Shown here: piece by piece, positions 1-5,272 of the stretch
Layout of the letters: the number at the start of each line of letters is the position of its first letter
Position numbering within the stretch: position 1 is the first letter of the stretch
Assembly: GCA_029264635.1 (NCBI GenBank)
Contig: JARIAA010000219.1
Span: 1 to 5,363, forward strand
Length of the DNA stretch: 5,363 bases
Source of the DNA: Psychrobacter sp.
GTDB lineage: Bacteria; Pseudomonadota; Gammaproteobacteria; Pseudomonadales; Moraxellaceae
Reading direction: 5' to 3'
Position numbers and translations under genes: made by a program
The notes under the pieces: model-generated
Databases searched by the model: none
What the model was told of the DNA's origin: nothing
Seen by the model: only the letters and a program-made list of their open reading frames with translations

Positions 1-98
1 GCTTGTGAGGACACTCGCACCTCAGGGAAGTTGCTAGTGCATTTTGGTATTAACACCAAAGTGAATACGGAGGACAATGACAAAAGCATTCATAAAAC
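1..98 (+). pseudogene. rsmI: Inverted, diverged internal fragment of rsmI
   Basis: Read on the plus strand in frame 1, this stretch encodes part of RsmI (ACEDTRTSGKLL, then HFGINTKVNTEDND). It corresponds to residues 39 to about 71 of the minus-strand rsmI gene at 94-480. It is the reverse complement of 269-366 with four mismatches, at 34, 38, 39 and 69. In the rsmI frame these give two synonymous changes (tta/cta and acc/acg) and one Ala51-to-Val change, so three of the four fall in third codon positions. That pattern suggests an allele from a related strain, not random sequencing error. Similarity ends at 98; the frame then runs in antisense through the other rsmI copy to a stop at 136-138. 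It has no start codon and is not a functional gene. Most likely it is a fold-back chimera at a contig edge. Confidence 0.85.
94..98. other. Fold-back chimeric junction inside rsmI
   Basis: The plus-strand rsmI copy (1-98) and the minus-strand rsmI gene meet here. The bases aaaac can belong to either copy, so the join has about 5 bp of microhomology. To the left the sequence matches the reverse complement of 269-366; to the right it encodes the conserved SDAGTPLVSDPG segment of RsmI on the minus strand. Short microhomology between inverted copies is typical of template-switch or amplification chimeras and of misassembly. Confidence 0.75.
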
Positions 99-480
99 CT
101 GGATCGCTGACCAGAGGCGTTCCTGCATCACTAATTAGGGCCACCGAATGCCCTTGTTGGATCATCTCAATGATTTTGGGCGTTTGAATAGCGCTGTTAT
201 GTTCATGATAGGCCCAGAGCTTATTGTGTCCACGAGTTTTATTGTCTGTGGTCGCATCGGTGTCATCAGTTTTATGAATGCTTTTGTCATTGTCCTCGGT
301 ATTCACTTTGGTGTTAATACCAAAATGTGCTAACAACTTCCCTGAGGTGCGAGTGTCCTCACAAGCGATGATAGCGACTTGTTTTAGTGTCTCAATGGCG
401 CGCGGCGTCATGTCGCTTAAATTACCAATCGGAGTAGCAACGATATACAGACAAGCTGGCATCGCAGTAGGGGTAGACAT
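94..480 (-). CDS. rsmI: 16S rRNA (cytidine(1402)-2'-O)-methyltransferase RsmI, C-terminally truncated
   Basis: RsmI (YraL) uses S-adenosylmethionine to 2'-O-methylate C1402 of 16S rRNA in the ribosomal P site. The N-terminal Rossmann-like domain of the tetrapyrrole-methylase family is clear: LYIVATPIGNLSDMTPRA (residues 11-28), ACEDTRTSG (39-47), HFGIN (52-56), HEHN (92-95) and LISDAGTPLVSDPG (115-128). The ATG at 480 is preceded by AAGAGG (minus strand, 486-491) with a five-base spacer, which supports this start. Family members have about 280-300 residues; only about 129 are native here. After Phe129 the frame crosses a chimeric junction and runs to a stop at 34-36, adding about 19 residues that are antisense of its own gene. 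Between Val59 and Trp89 lies a roughly 29-residue polar insert rich in Asp, Thr, Asn and Lys, absent from the E. coli protein. The gene is divergent from yraN. Confidence 0.93.
269..366 (-). repeat. Internal arm of the 98-bp imperfect inverted repeat
   Basis: This arm lies within rsmI (residues 39 to about 71) and is matched in inverted orientation by 1-98 at 94 of 98 positions. The 170-base spacer (99-268) is also rsmI coding sequence. If real, the two arms would form a very long hairpin. There is no transposase, no terminal-repeat structure and no target duplication, so it is not an insertion sequence. Confidence 0.9.
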
Positions 481-784
481 GAAAACCTCTTGAATATGAT
501 GATAAGTAGTAATATATCGGAATAAATCAGGCTAGAATACTAAGATGGCAATAATTTTTAAGCGATTGCACTATCAGCAATGACATTTATCAGCGATCAT
601 TAATGAAAGTTACGAAAATATGAGGCTAAATGCTCAATAGTCGTTAGTTTATCATGTTGTGCTATTATAAATCTGAAATCCCTATTTATAGGTAATAGGT
701 AATAGGTAATAGGTAATAGCACTCATTCTCACTGCACGCTATTTTATATAGGACGTTTTATGAAAGACAGGGAGAACAGAGGTA
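481..784. other. Divergent intergenic region between rsmI and yraN
   Basis: This 304-base AT-rich spacer separates the divergent rsmI and yraN starts and must hold both promoters. I see the rsmI ribosome binding site (486-491, minus strand), a TATTAT-like -10 candidate at 663-668 on the plus strand without a convincing -35, a four-copy 7-bp repeat at 689-719, and a 13-codon ORF with a good ribosome binding site at 760-801. I see no tRNA, RNase P RNA or other structured RNA. In enterobacteria lpoA lies between rsmI and yraN; no trace of it is present here. Confidence 0.6.
689..719 (+). repeat. Heptanucleotide tandem repeat (TAGGTAA)4
   Basis: Four perfect copies of TAGGTAA (689-695, 696-702, 703-709, 710-716) are followed by a partial TAG. 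Short perfect tandem repeats like this tend to vary in copy number by slippage. It sits about 65 bases upstream of the yraN start, between a possible -10 at 663-668 and the gene, so copy number could change leader length. Any regulatory effect is speculative. Confidence 0.9.
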
Positions 785-801
785 ATGGTTCAGCCAAATA
801 A
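760..801 (+). CDS. Possible 13-codon leader ORF overlapping the yraN start
   Basis: An ATG at 760 is preceded by AGGA (750-753) at a six-base spacing, nearly the same arrangement as at the ibaG start (aggatgttttATG). It opens a 13-codon frame (MKDRENRGNGSAK) ending at TAA 799-801, 15 bases inside yraN and in another frame. It could be a leader peptide coupled to yraN, the original yraN start separated by a one-base indel, or chance. The peptide resembles nothing I recognise. Confidence 0.25.
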   Translation: MKDRENRGNGSAK

Positions 802-1264
802 CGTTCAGCGTCCACTGGCTTTGACCTCTCCTAAGCAGCGTCAAGGTAGTCTGTTTGAACAGCAAGCCTGTCAATTTTTGCAACAGCAAGGTTTAGTGCT
901 GATTGCGCAAAACTGGCAGCAGCCAAAAATTGGTGAGCTTGATTTGGTGATGTTAGAGACAGGGCAGGCGTGGTCAACCTTGGTTTTCGTTGAGGTACGC
1001 CAGCGTTTGCGTTCAAGTTTTGGGGATGCTGCGCTTAGCGTAACCAAAGCCAAGCAGCGAAAAATTATTAAAACAGCCAAATATTTTTTGCAGCAACATC
1101 CTAAATATGCGCATTTTGAGTGCCGCTTTGATGTGATTGCCTATAATATTGAACGTTCTATTAATAACAACCCAGCCGTTAATAATGATAAAAACGTTGA
1201 ACATACAGCAGTTACTTTCCAACCAGAATGGCTTTTAGGTGCCTTTATGGCGACGGCATGGTAG
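785..1264 (+). CDS. yraN: UPF0102 family protein YraN (predicted nuclease fold)
   Basis: This is a 159-residue protein of the YraN/UPF0102 family, whose molecular role is not settled. The family adopts a restriction-endonuclease-like fold related to Holliday-junction resolvases. Hallmarks in order are G21-x3-E25 with a following Ala/Leu helix, QNW (42-44), GELDLV (50-55), VFVEVR (67-72), FGDA (79-82), a Lys/Arg-rich helix (88-99), RFDV (114-117) and a terminal EWLLGAF (148-154). Asp53 and Glu70-Val71-Arg72 occupy the places of the D...ExK metal-binding core, with Arg for the usual Lys. A 15-20 residue Asn-rich stretch (about 123-140) interrupts the C-terminal strand region. The ATG at 785 has GGGAG at 770-774 (ten-base spacing) and AGAGG only two bases away, so the start is less certain; an ATG at 760 in another frame has the better binding site. 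It is followed by dolP, as in the enterobacterial yraN-diaA-dolP order minus diaA. Confidence 0.9.
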   Translation: MVQPNNVQRPLALTSPKQRQGSLFEQQACQFLQQQGLVLIAQNWQQPKIGELDLVMLETGQAWSTLVFVEVRQRLRSSFGDAALSVTKAKQRKIIKTAKYFLQQHPKYAHFECRFDVIAYNIERSINNNPAVNNDKNVEHTAVTFQPEWLLGAFMATAW

Positions 1265-1274
1265 CCATGTTTTT
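1257..1274 (+). terminator. Possible weak intrinsic terminator at the yraN stop
   Basis: CATGG (1257-1261) and CCATG (1265-1269) form a perfect 5-bp stem whose three-base loop is the yraN stop codon TAG, followed directly by five T residues (1270-1274). Two further G-U pairs are possible at the base. The stem is short for a strong terminator, but its position is right. Confidence 0.35.
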
Positions 1275-1316
1275 ACTTATTGGCGGCTAAGTTTCGAGCT
1301 GACTTGTCTACCTCAT

Positions 1317-1336
1317 TATATTTTCAATAAAATATA
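1317..1336. repeat. Perfect AT-only hairpin, TATATTTT-CAAT-AAAATATA
   Basis: Two 8-base arms (1317-1324 and 1329-1336) are exact inverted copies around a four-base CAAT loop, in the yraN-dolP spacer. It has no G-C pairs, so it would be weak as an RNA hairpin. It may be a DNA-level element or chance in AT-rich DNA. Confidence 0.4.
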
Positions 1337-1421
1337 TCAATGACGCCCTGATTTAGTCAGTTATCGTTACTAAAAACCTAACTGCTTATCATAAAAATTA
1401 AGTAAAGTAACGACCATAATT

Positions 1422-1454
1422 TTGCCACATTCTATGACCAATATTTGAATATTG
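1422..1454 (+). promoter_or_regulatory. Candidate dolP promoter overlapping a 7-2-7 inverted repeat
   Basis: TTGCCA (1422-1427) and TTGAAT (1445-1450) are spaced 17 bases apart and each match four or five of six sigma-70 consensus positions. The -10 candidate lies within an inverted repeat, CAATATT (1439-1445) and AATATTG (1448-1454), with a two-base centre. That is the geometry of a dimeric repressor site. No regulator can be named. The dolP ATG at 1477 is 22 bases downstream. Confidence 0.35.
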
Positions 1455-1476
1455 ACTGTGTTTTATGAGGAAGACA

Positions 1477-2340
1477 ATGACCAAATTACAGACACTTAAA
1501 TCCGCTTGCCAAATACCGCGAGTCGCTATAAGCCGTACGATGATGAGTGCTATGGTAATGGCAAGCATTGTCAGTACAGGGTGTACGACCAATTATTTAA
1601 CCAACAGTACCGAGGGCACTTATGGTGTGCCGGTGACTGAACGGACTATTCCTCAGCGCCTGCTTGATCGTAGTATTGAATATACGGCAAAGGTTAATAT
1701 CTATGGTTTGCAAGAAGATTTGCAGGCCAATAGCCGGATAAGTATTGATAGCTTTTATAGCGAAGTGCTACTGACGGGCGAGGTACCGTCTGCTGCGCTC
1801 AAAACGCAAATCGAGCAGGTAGTCAGCTCTATGCCTGATGTGCGCCGCGTCTATAATGAGCTCAACGTCGGTGTCTCTAGAGGGTATAGCTCGACTGTAC
1901 ATGATGGCTACATCACATCGAAGCTCATGGCTAAAACGGCTGCTAATGATGGTGTCAAAGCTTCTCAGTTAAAATCAGTGACCAATGATGGGGTGGTCTA
2001 TGTGATGGGACGCGTGACACCCACGCAGCAAAGCCATCTGATTGATATTGCGAATAGCACGGCTGGTATTACTGAATTGGTTTTACTAACGACCGTAGTA
2101 GATAACAGAGGTCTACCTATCGGTGATGAAGATATCATGTTTGAGAGCAATCTATCGGATGCATCAACGGCGCAAACAACGTCTGCTGCCCCTATCATCA
2201 GAGATTCCTTGCCAGCCAATTCGCCGAGTAGCGACGTACCAAACACGTCAACGATAGAGAATGATAGTCCAGTAGAAGATAGTAATCCAACTGAGCCAGT
2301 GCCTTCTAGTCCTTATGTGGATCTATACCAAGACCCATAA
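1477..2340 (+). CDS. dolP: BON-domain outer-membrane lipoprotein, DolP (YraP)-like
   Basis: DolP is a lipoprotein anchored in the outer membrane that supports envelope integrity and, in E. coli, the BAM assembly machinery. This 287-residue product has a basic N-terminus, a hydrophobic stretch and a lipoprotein cysteine at residue 36 (IVSTGC); Ser at -3 of the lipobox is slightly unusual. Two BON domains follow, at about 65-131 (including RISIDSFYSEVLLTGEVP and VRRVYNELNVG) and 144-210 (including DGYITSKLMAK, TNDGVVYVMGRV and GITELV). Both align well by eye with E. coli DolP (191 residues). The extra length is a C-terminal tail (about 211-287) rich in Ser, Thr, Pro, Asp and Asn, probably disordered. 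I chose ATG 1477 because GAGGA (1467-1471) sits five bases upstream; an in-frame ATG at 1465 would add four residues but lacks a binding site. Its position after yraN supports the assignment. Confidence 0.88.
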   Translation: MTKLQTLKSACQIPRVAISRTMMSAMVMASIVSTGCTTNYLTNSTEGTYGVPVTERTIPQRLLDRSIEYTAKVNIYGLQEDLQANSRISIDSFYSEVLLTGEVPSAALKTQIEQVVSSMPDVRRVYNELNVGVSRGYSSTVHDGYITSKLMAKTAANDGVKASQLKSVTNDGVVYVMGRVTPTQQSHLIDIANSTAGITELVLLTTVVDNRGLPIGDEDIMFESNLSDASTAQTTSAAPIIRDSLPANSPSSDVPNTSTIENDSPVEDSNPTEPVPSSPYVDLYQDP

Positions 2341-2374
2341 AACTAAGACCCATAAAACTAAGATGCATAAAAAC
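2330..2374 (+). repeat. Three tandem 15-bp repeats spanning the dolP stop codon
   Basis: AAGACCCATAAAACT occurs at 2330-2344 and 2345-2359, with a diverged third copy (AAGATGCATAAAAAC) at 2360-2374. The first copy contains the last dolP codons and its TAA stop (2338-2340), so the second copy carries a duplicate of the end of the gene. Because the unit is 15 bases, the phase is kept and the duplicated stop is in frame. It looks like a recent slippage duplication. Confidence 0.85.
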
Positions 2375-2386
2375 AGGATTTATGCA
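2364..2386 (+). other. 8-bp inverted repeat downstream of dolP
   Basis: TGCATAAA (2364-2371) and TTTATGCA (2379-2386) are exact inverted copies around a seven-base loop, overlapping the third 15-bp repeat. The stem is AT-rich and no T-run follows, so it is a poor intrinsic terminator. It might protect the 3' end of the dolP message. A direct repeat GCAAAATAGC (2384-2393 and 2400-2409) follows. Confidence 0.4.
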
Positions 2387-2452
2387 AAATAGCCAGTTTG
2401 CAAAATAGCAGAGTCTACAAATGGATACTCTCAGTTTACCGTTTTTAAGCGG

Positions 2453-2481
2453 TTCGCAATAACCTTAAATAGTCATAACAT
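2453..2481 (+). promoter_or_regulatory. Weak candidate promoter for the alpha/beta hydrolase
   Basis: TTCGCA (2453-2458) and TAACAT (2476-2481) each match four of six sigma-70 positions with a 17-base spacer. They lie about 140 bases before the preferred hydrolase start. A small stem, ACGGC (2489-2493) with GCCGT (2507-2511), lies just downstream in the predicted leader. Confidence 0.25.
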
Positions 2482-2617
2482 TAAAAGCACGGCAAATCTT
2501 AACAGAGCCGTTAAAATGAGAGCAATAAACGGTTATAAAAAACAGAATAGCAGCGCATTCATTAAAGCAGTGAACGTATTGGCAGCTGTAGACTGCTCAA
2601 TGATAAGGATAATGGCA

Positions 2618-3613
2618 ATGAAGGGTTCAAATGCTCATAATGTACAACAAAAAATAAAGACGAGCGAAACAACAAACAATATATCGCCAAGCAATCAGTC
2701 TCGAGCGACTCGTACGTTGAAACTGGTAGGCGCAAGCGTAGTGGCGGTAGGCGCTCTTACTTTAGCAACTCAGCAAGCTCAAGCACTATCAGCCTTAGCA
2801 GTGGTAAACGGTATTACCTCAAGCGGTGGCGTGGCTGTCAGTAAAAATATTTTATATGGTGATGAGCCATTACAAGATTTAGATATCTATTATCCGAAAC
2901 CCTTGGCGCAAGCGATAAAAGCAAAGCAAGCCATTGGTGCTACTTACCCGATGGTGGTCTTTGTGCATGGCGGCTCATGGGAGAGCGGCAACAAAGATGA
3001 GTATGCTTTCGTCGGTCAAAGCTTAGCGCAAGCAGGTTATGTTACCGCAGTAATTAATTATCGAAAAGCGCCTAAGCACGTTTATCCTGATTACGTCGAA
3101 GACACTGCCAAAGCCATTGCATGGAGCGTGAATAATGCGCCAAGCCTTTATGTTGATCCCAAACGTTTAGCCGTGATCGGCCATTCTGCTGGGGCATTTA
3201 ATGCTGTGGCCGCCGTATCCAATGAAGACTTTTTGGCACCTTATGGGGTGAAGCCTACAGATATCGCTGCGGTTATTGGTATTGCTGGGCCTTATAGTTA
3301 TGACTTTCGTAAATATAATGGCGCAACAGCCTTTGGTGCAACTGCTACCCCAGATGAGGTCATGCCAGACCGTCAGATTAAAGGCGCGCAGCCCTCATAT
3401 TTATTATTAACGGCTGAAAATGATAACGTCGTCCATGTGACCAATACTGTCAAGATGACACAGGCATTAAAAAATGCAGGCGTGACCGTTGAAACAGGGG
3501 AGATCAAAGGGGCTAGTCACGCTACTAGTATTGGGGCAATGGCACCGCCCTTACGCTGGGTCAATGATGTACGCGCGCAAGTATTAACTTATTTAGATAA
3601 AACCTTAAAATAG
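2618..3613 (+). CDS. Exported alpha/beta hydrolase (esterase/lipase-like)
   Basis: This 331-residue alpha/beta hydrolase is probably a carboxylesterase acting in the periplasm or outside the cell; the substrate cannot be told. Motifs in order are DLDIYYPKP (about 87-95), the HGGSW oxyanion-hole motif (117-121) of hormone-sensitive-lipase-like enzymes, NYRKAP (147-152), GHSAG with nucleophile Ser190, END with likely acid Asp269, and GASHATS with His301. All catalytic positions are present. Near the N-terminus a hydrophobic segment (LVGASVVAVGALTLA) follows Arg/Lys residues and ends in AQA|LSA, a good signal peptidase I site near residue 56. The frame is open from an ATG at 2516, but I prefer ATG 2618: AAGGA (2605-2609) lies eight bases upstream and the pre-sequence is shorter. 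The n-region of about 30 residues is still long, so the start is uncertain. The gene sits alone between dolP and ibaG with its own flanking spacers. Confidence 0.85.
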   Translation: MKGSNAHNVQQKIKTSETTNNISPSNQSRATRTLKLVGASVVAVGALTLATQQAQALSALAVVNGITSSGGVAVSKNILYGDEPLQDLDIYYPKPLAQAIKAKQAIGATYPMVVFVHGGSWESGNKDEYAFVGQSLAQAGYVTAVINYRKAPKHVYPDYVEDTAKAIAWSVNNAPSLYVDPKRLAVIGHSAGAFNAVAAVSNEDFLAPYGVKPTDIAAVIGIAGPYSYDFRKYNGATAFGATATPDEVMPDRQIKGAQPSYLLLTAENDNVVHVTNTVKMTQALKNAGVTVETGEIKGASHATSIGAMAPPLRWVNDVRAQVLTYLDKTLK

Positions 3614-3656
3614 ACATTTTGAGCAATCTTACGCTGATGTCTGAGCTTATCAAAAG

Positions 3657-3691
3657 ACAGTACTGTAAGATGCTTAAACTCTTGTTATAAT
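3657..3691 (+). promoter_or_regulatory. Extended -10 promoter for ibaG-murA, with palindrome in the -35 region
   Basis: A perfect TATAAT (3686-3691) is preceded by TG one base upstream (3683-3684), an ideal extended -10. No good -35 is present; that region instead holds a perfect 10-bp palindrome, ACAGTACTGT (3657-3666). Extended -10 promoters often lack a -35. The palindrome could be an operator, but no regulator can be assigned. The predicted transcription start is near 3698, giving a leader of about 56 bases before ibaG. Confidence 0.6.
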
Positions 3692-3753
3692 GACGCCTTT
3701 ATATGTCTATTGAACTCATATAGATCATAACTTTGAATATAATAGGATGTTTT

Positions 3754-4005
3754 ATGAGCATGAACGCCGACGATCTGATCGCCTTTTTACAGCAGCATTT
3801 TCCAGACGCTTTTATCCAAGCGGCCAATCAAGGCAACAAGTTTGATGTACGCGTTGTCGATGTAAGCTTTGAGGGCAAACGATCTGTACAGCGTCAGCAA
3901 GCTATTTACGCATTGGTCAATGAGAAGATTGCGAGTGGCGATATCCATGCCCTTAACATTCAAGCATTGACGCCCGCTGAGTGGGAAGTGCAGTCAAAAG
4001 GGTAG
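3754..4005 (+). CDS. ibaG: BolA family protein IbaG
   Basis: IbaG (YrbA) is a small cytosolic BolA-family protein that partners monothiol glutaredoxins in binding or trafficking iron-sulfur clusters and is linked to acid stress and envelope phenotypes. The 83-residue length matches the E. coli protein (about 84). The conserved core is present: FDVRVVDVSFEGKRSVQRQQ, IYALVNEKIASGDIHALNI and the signature TPAEW near the C-terminus, with the conserved His of the IHAL motif. The frame can be opened from a TTG at 3733, but ATG 3754 has AGGA (3744-3747) at a six-base spacing and gives the family length, so it is preferred; ATG 3760 is also possible. murA follows after 80 bases, the usual ibaG-murA order, and is probably co-transcribed. 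Confidence 0.93.
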   Translation: MSMNADDLIAFLQQHFPDAFIQAANQGNKFDVRVVDVSFEGKRSVQRQQAIYALVNEKIASGDIHALNIQALTPAEWEVQSKG

Positions 4006-4085
4006 ATGGTTTTATTTTTATAGCGCAGGTTTTAAGTTTCTAATTTGCCGCATTTTTTCACACACATAGTTAGGTTGTTACTTTT

Positions 4086-5174
4086 ATGGATCAGTTTTTA
4101 ATCACCGGTAGTAGTCGTATTGCAGGGGAAGTTACCATCTCTGGCGCCAAAAATGCCGCTTTGCCTTTACTGGCCGCGATGATCTTGGCTGAGACGCCAA
4201 CGACCTTGCATAACGTACCCTCATTACAAGATGTCAGCACGTTGATTAAACTGATTGCAGGGATGGGTATCGATATTCAAAAGCAAGGCGATACGGTGAC
4301 TTGCGATACCAAGAATATCGATAACTTCTATGCACCTTACGATTTGGTAAAGACCATGCGTGCATCGATCTTGGTACTTGGTCCACTGCTGGCGCGTTTT
4401 GGTGAGGCAGAAGTGTCATTGCCAGGCGGCTGTGCGATTGGTTCACGTCCTGTGGATCAGCATCTCAAAGCGCTTGAGGCCATGGGCGCTGAGATTACCG
4501 TCGAAAATGGCTATGTTAAAGCGCAAGCACCAAAAGGCGGCAAGCTTATCGGCTGTAACTTCTCTTTTGATATGATAACCGTTGGCGGTACTGAAAACAT
4601 CATTATGGCGGCCGCACTTGCAAAGGGTACGACTGTCTTAGGCAATTGTGCCCTTGAGCCAGAAGTGGTTGATCTGGCTAATATGTTGGTGGCTATGGGT
4701 GCTAAGATTCGCGGTATTGGGACCGCAACCATGACTATCGAAGGGGTTGAGCGCCTGCATGGTTGTGAGTATTCTGTCGTACCAGATCGTATCGAGACAG
4801 GCTCTTATTTAGCAGGCGCACTAATGACTCGCGGTGATGTATTGACCAAAAGGACCAACGCGGCGCTACTACATCCTGTGCTCGAAAAATTCGAGGCCAT
4901 GGGCGCGATCATTACCACAGGTGACGACTGGATTCGTGCACAGATGGCAGGACGTCCAAAACCGGTTGATATTCGTACTCAGCCACACCCAGGTTTTCCT
5001 ACCGACATGCAAGCTCAGCTGATGGCCGTTTGCTGCCTTGCCGATGGAACCAGTACTATTATCGAAAATATCTTTGAGAATCGCTATATGCACGTTCCTG
5101 AGCTCAATCGCTTAGGGGCTTCTATTCAAGTAGATGGTCACACTGCCGTTGTCAGAGGGGTCGAGACTTTCACT
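4086..5174 (+). CDS. murA: UDP-N-acetylglucosamine 1-carboxyvinyltransferase MurA, C-terminus lost at a chimeric junction
   Basis: MurA transfers enolpyruvate from PEP to UDP-GlcNAc in the cytosol, the first committed step of peptidoglycan synthesis. Residues 1 to about 360 are a clear match: SGAKNAALPLLAA (19-31, with Lys22 and Asn23 for substrate binding), MRASILVLGPLL, PGGCAIGSRPVDQH (113-126) with active-site Cys116 (the residue alkylated by fosfomycin), PDRIETGSYL (233-242), GFPTDMQAQ (303-311) with catalytic Asp307, and ENRYMHVPEL (331-340). Homology then stops after VVRGVE. The expected C-terminal segment, including the ATDLRASASL and DRGYE motifs and equivalents of E. coli Arg371 and Arg397, is missing. 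By chance the frame stays open through mammalian repeat DNA to TAA 5337-5339, giving a 417-residue hybrid of nearly normal length (E. coli 419). The ATG at 4086 has only a weak AGG at 4072-4074, consistent with coupling to ibaG. Confidence 0.93.
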
Positions 5175-5177
5175 GAC
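5166..5177. other. Junction between bacterial murA and mammalian repeat DNA
   Basis: Bacterial coding homology ends within about 5165-5174, and minus-strand LINE-1 ORF2 homology begins at 5173-5174. The two regions abut with at most a few bases unassigned. No frame after this point encodes the MurA C-terminus, so a simple frameshift is excluded. Confidence 0.85.
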
Positions 5178-5272
5178 TTGTTAATTTCAGCCATTCTGAC
5201 GGGTGTGAGGTGGTATCTCATGGAGGTTCTGATTTGGATTTCCCTGATGCCGAGCGATGTGGAGCACTTTTT
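5174..5272 (-). mobile_element. LINE-1 ORF2 fragment (mammalian, carnivore-like)
   Basis: The minus strand translates without a stop into the C-terminal part of L1 ORF2: SLGIREIQIR, then MRYHLTPVRM (5221-5192), then AEINKS up to the junction. This corresponds to human L1 ORF2 residues reading REMQIKTTMRYHLTPVRM. The nucleotide form (ctcggcatcagggaaat, agataccacctcacac, attaacaagtcag in the sense strand) resembles the carnivore L1 family. The fragment is about 100 bases, truncated at both ends: by the bacterial join on one side and by the SINE on the other. It has no business in a bacterial chromosome and marks host DNA. Confidence 0.93.

Noticed and set aside
1..366. Insertion sequence or hairpin mobile element flanked by 98-bp inverted repeats
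   Set aside because: Both arms and the spacer are rsmI coding sequence, with no transposase and no target duplication. A fold-back misjoin explains it better.
689..719. CRISPR array
   Set aside because: The repeats are 7 bp and directly adjacent with no spacers, and no cas gene is present.
1317..1336. Intrinsic terminator
   Set aside because: The perfect stem is made only of A-T pairs and no T-run follows, so it would be unstable in RNA.
2516..2617. Extending the hydrolase to the ATG at 2516
   Set aside because: It lacks a convincing ribosome binding site and would put about 64 residues before the signal-peptide hydrophobic core; ATG 2618 has AAGGA at eight bases. It cannot be excluded.
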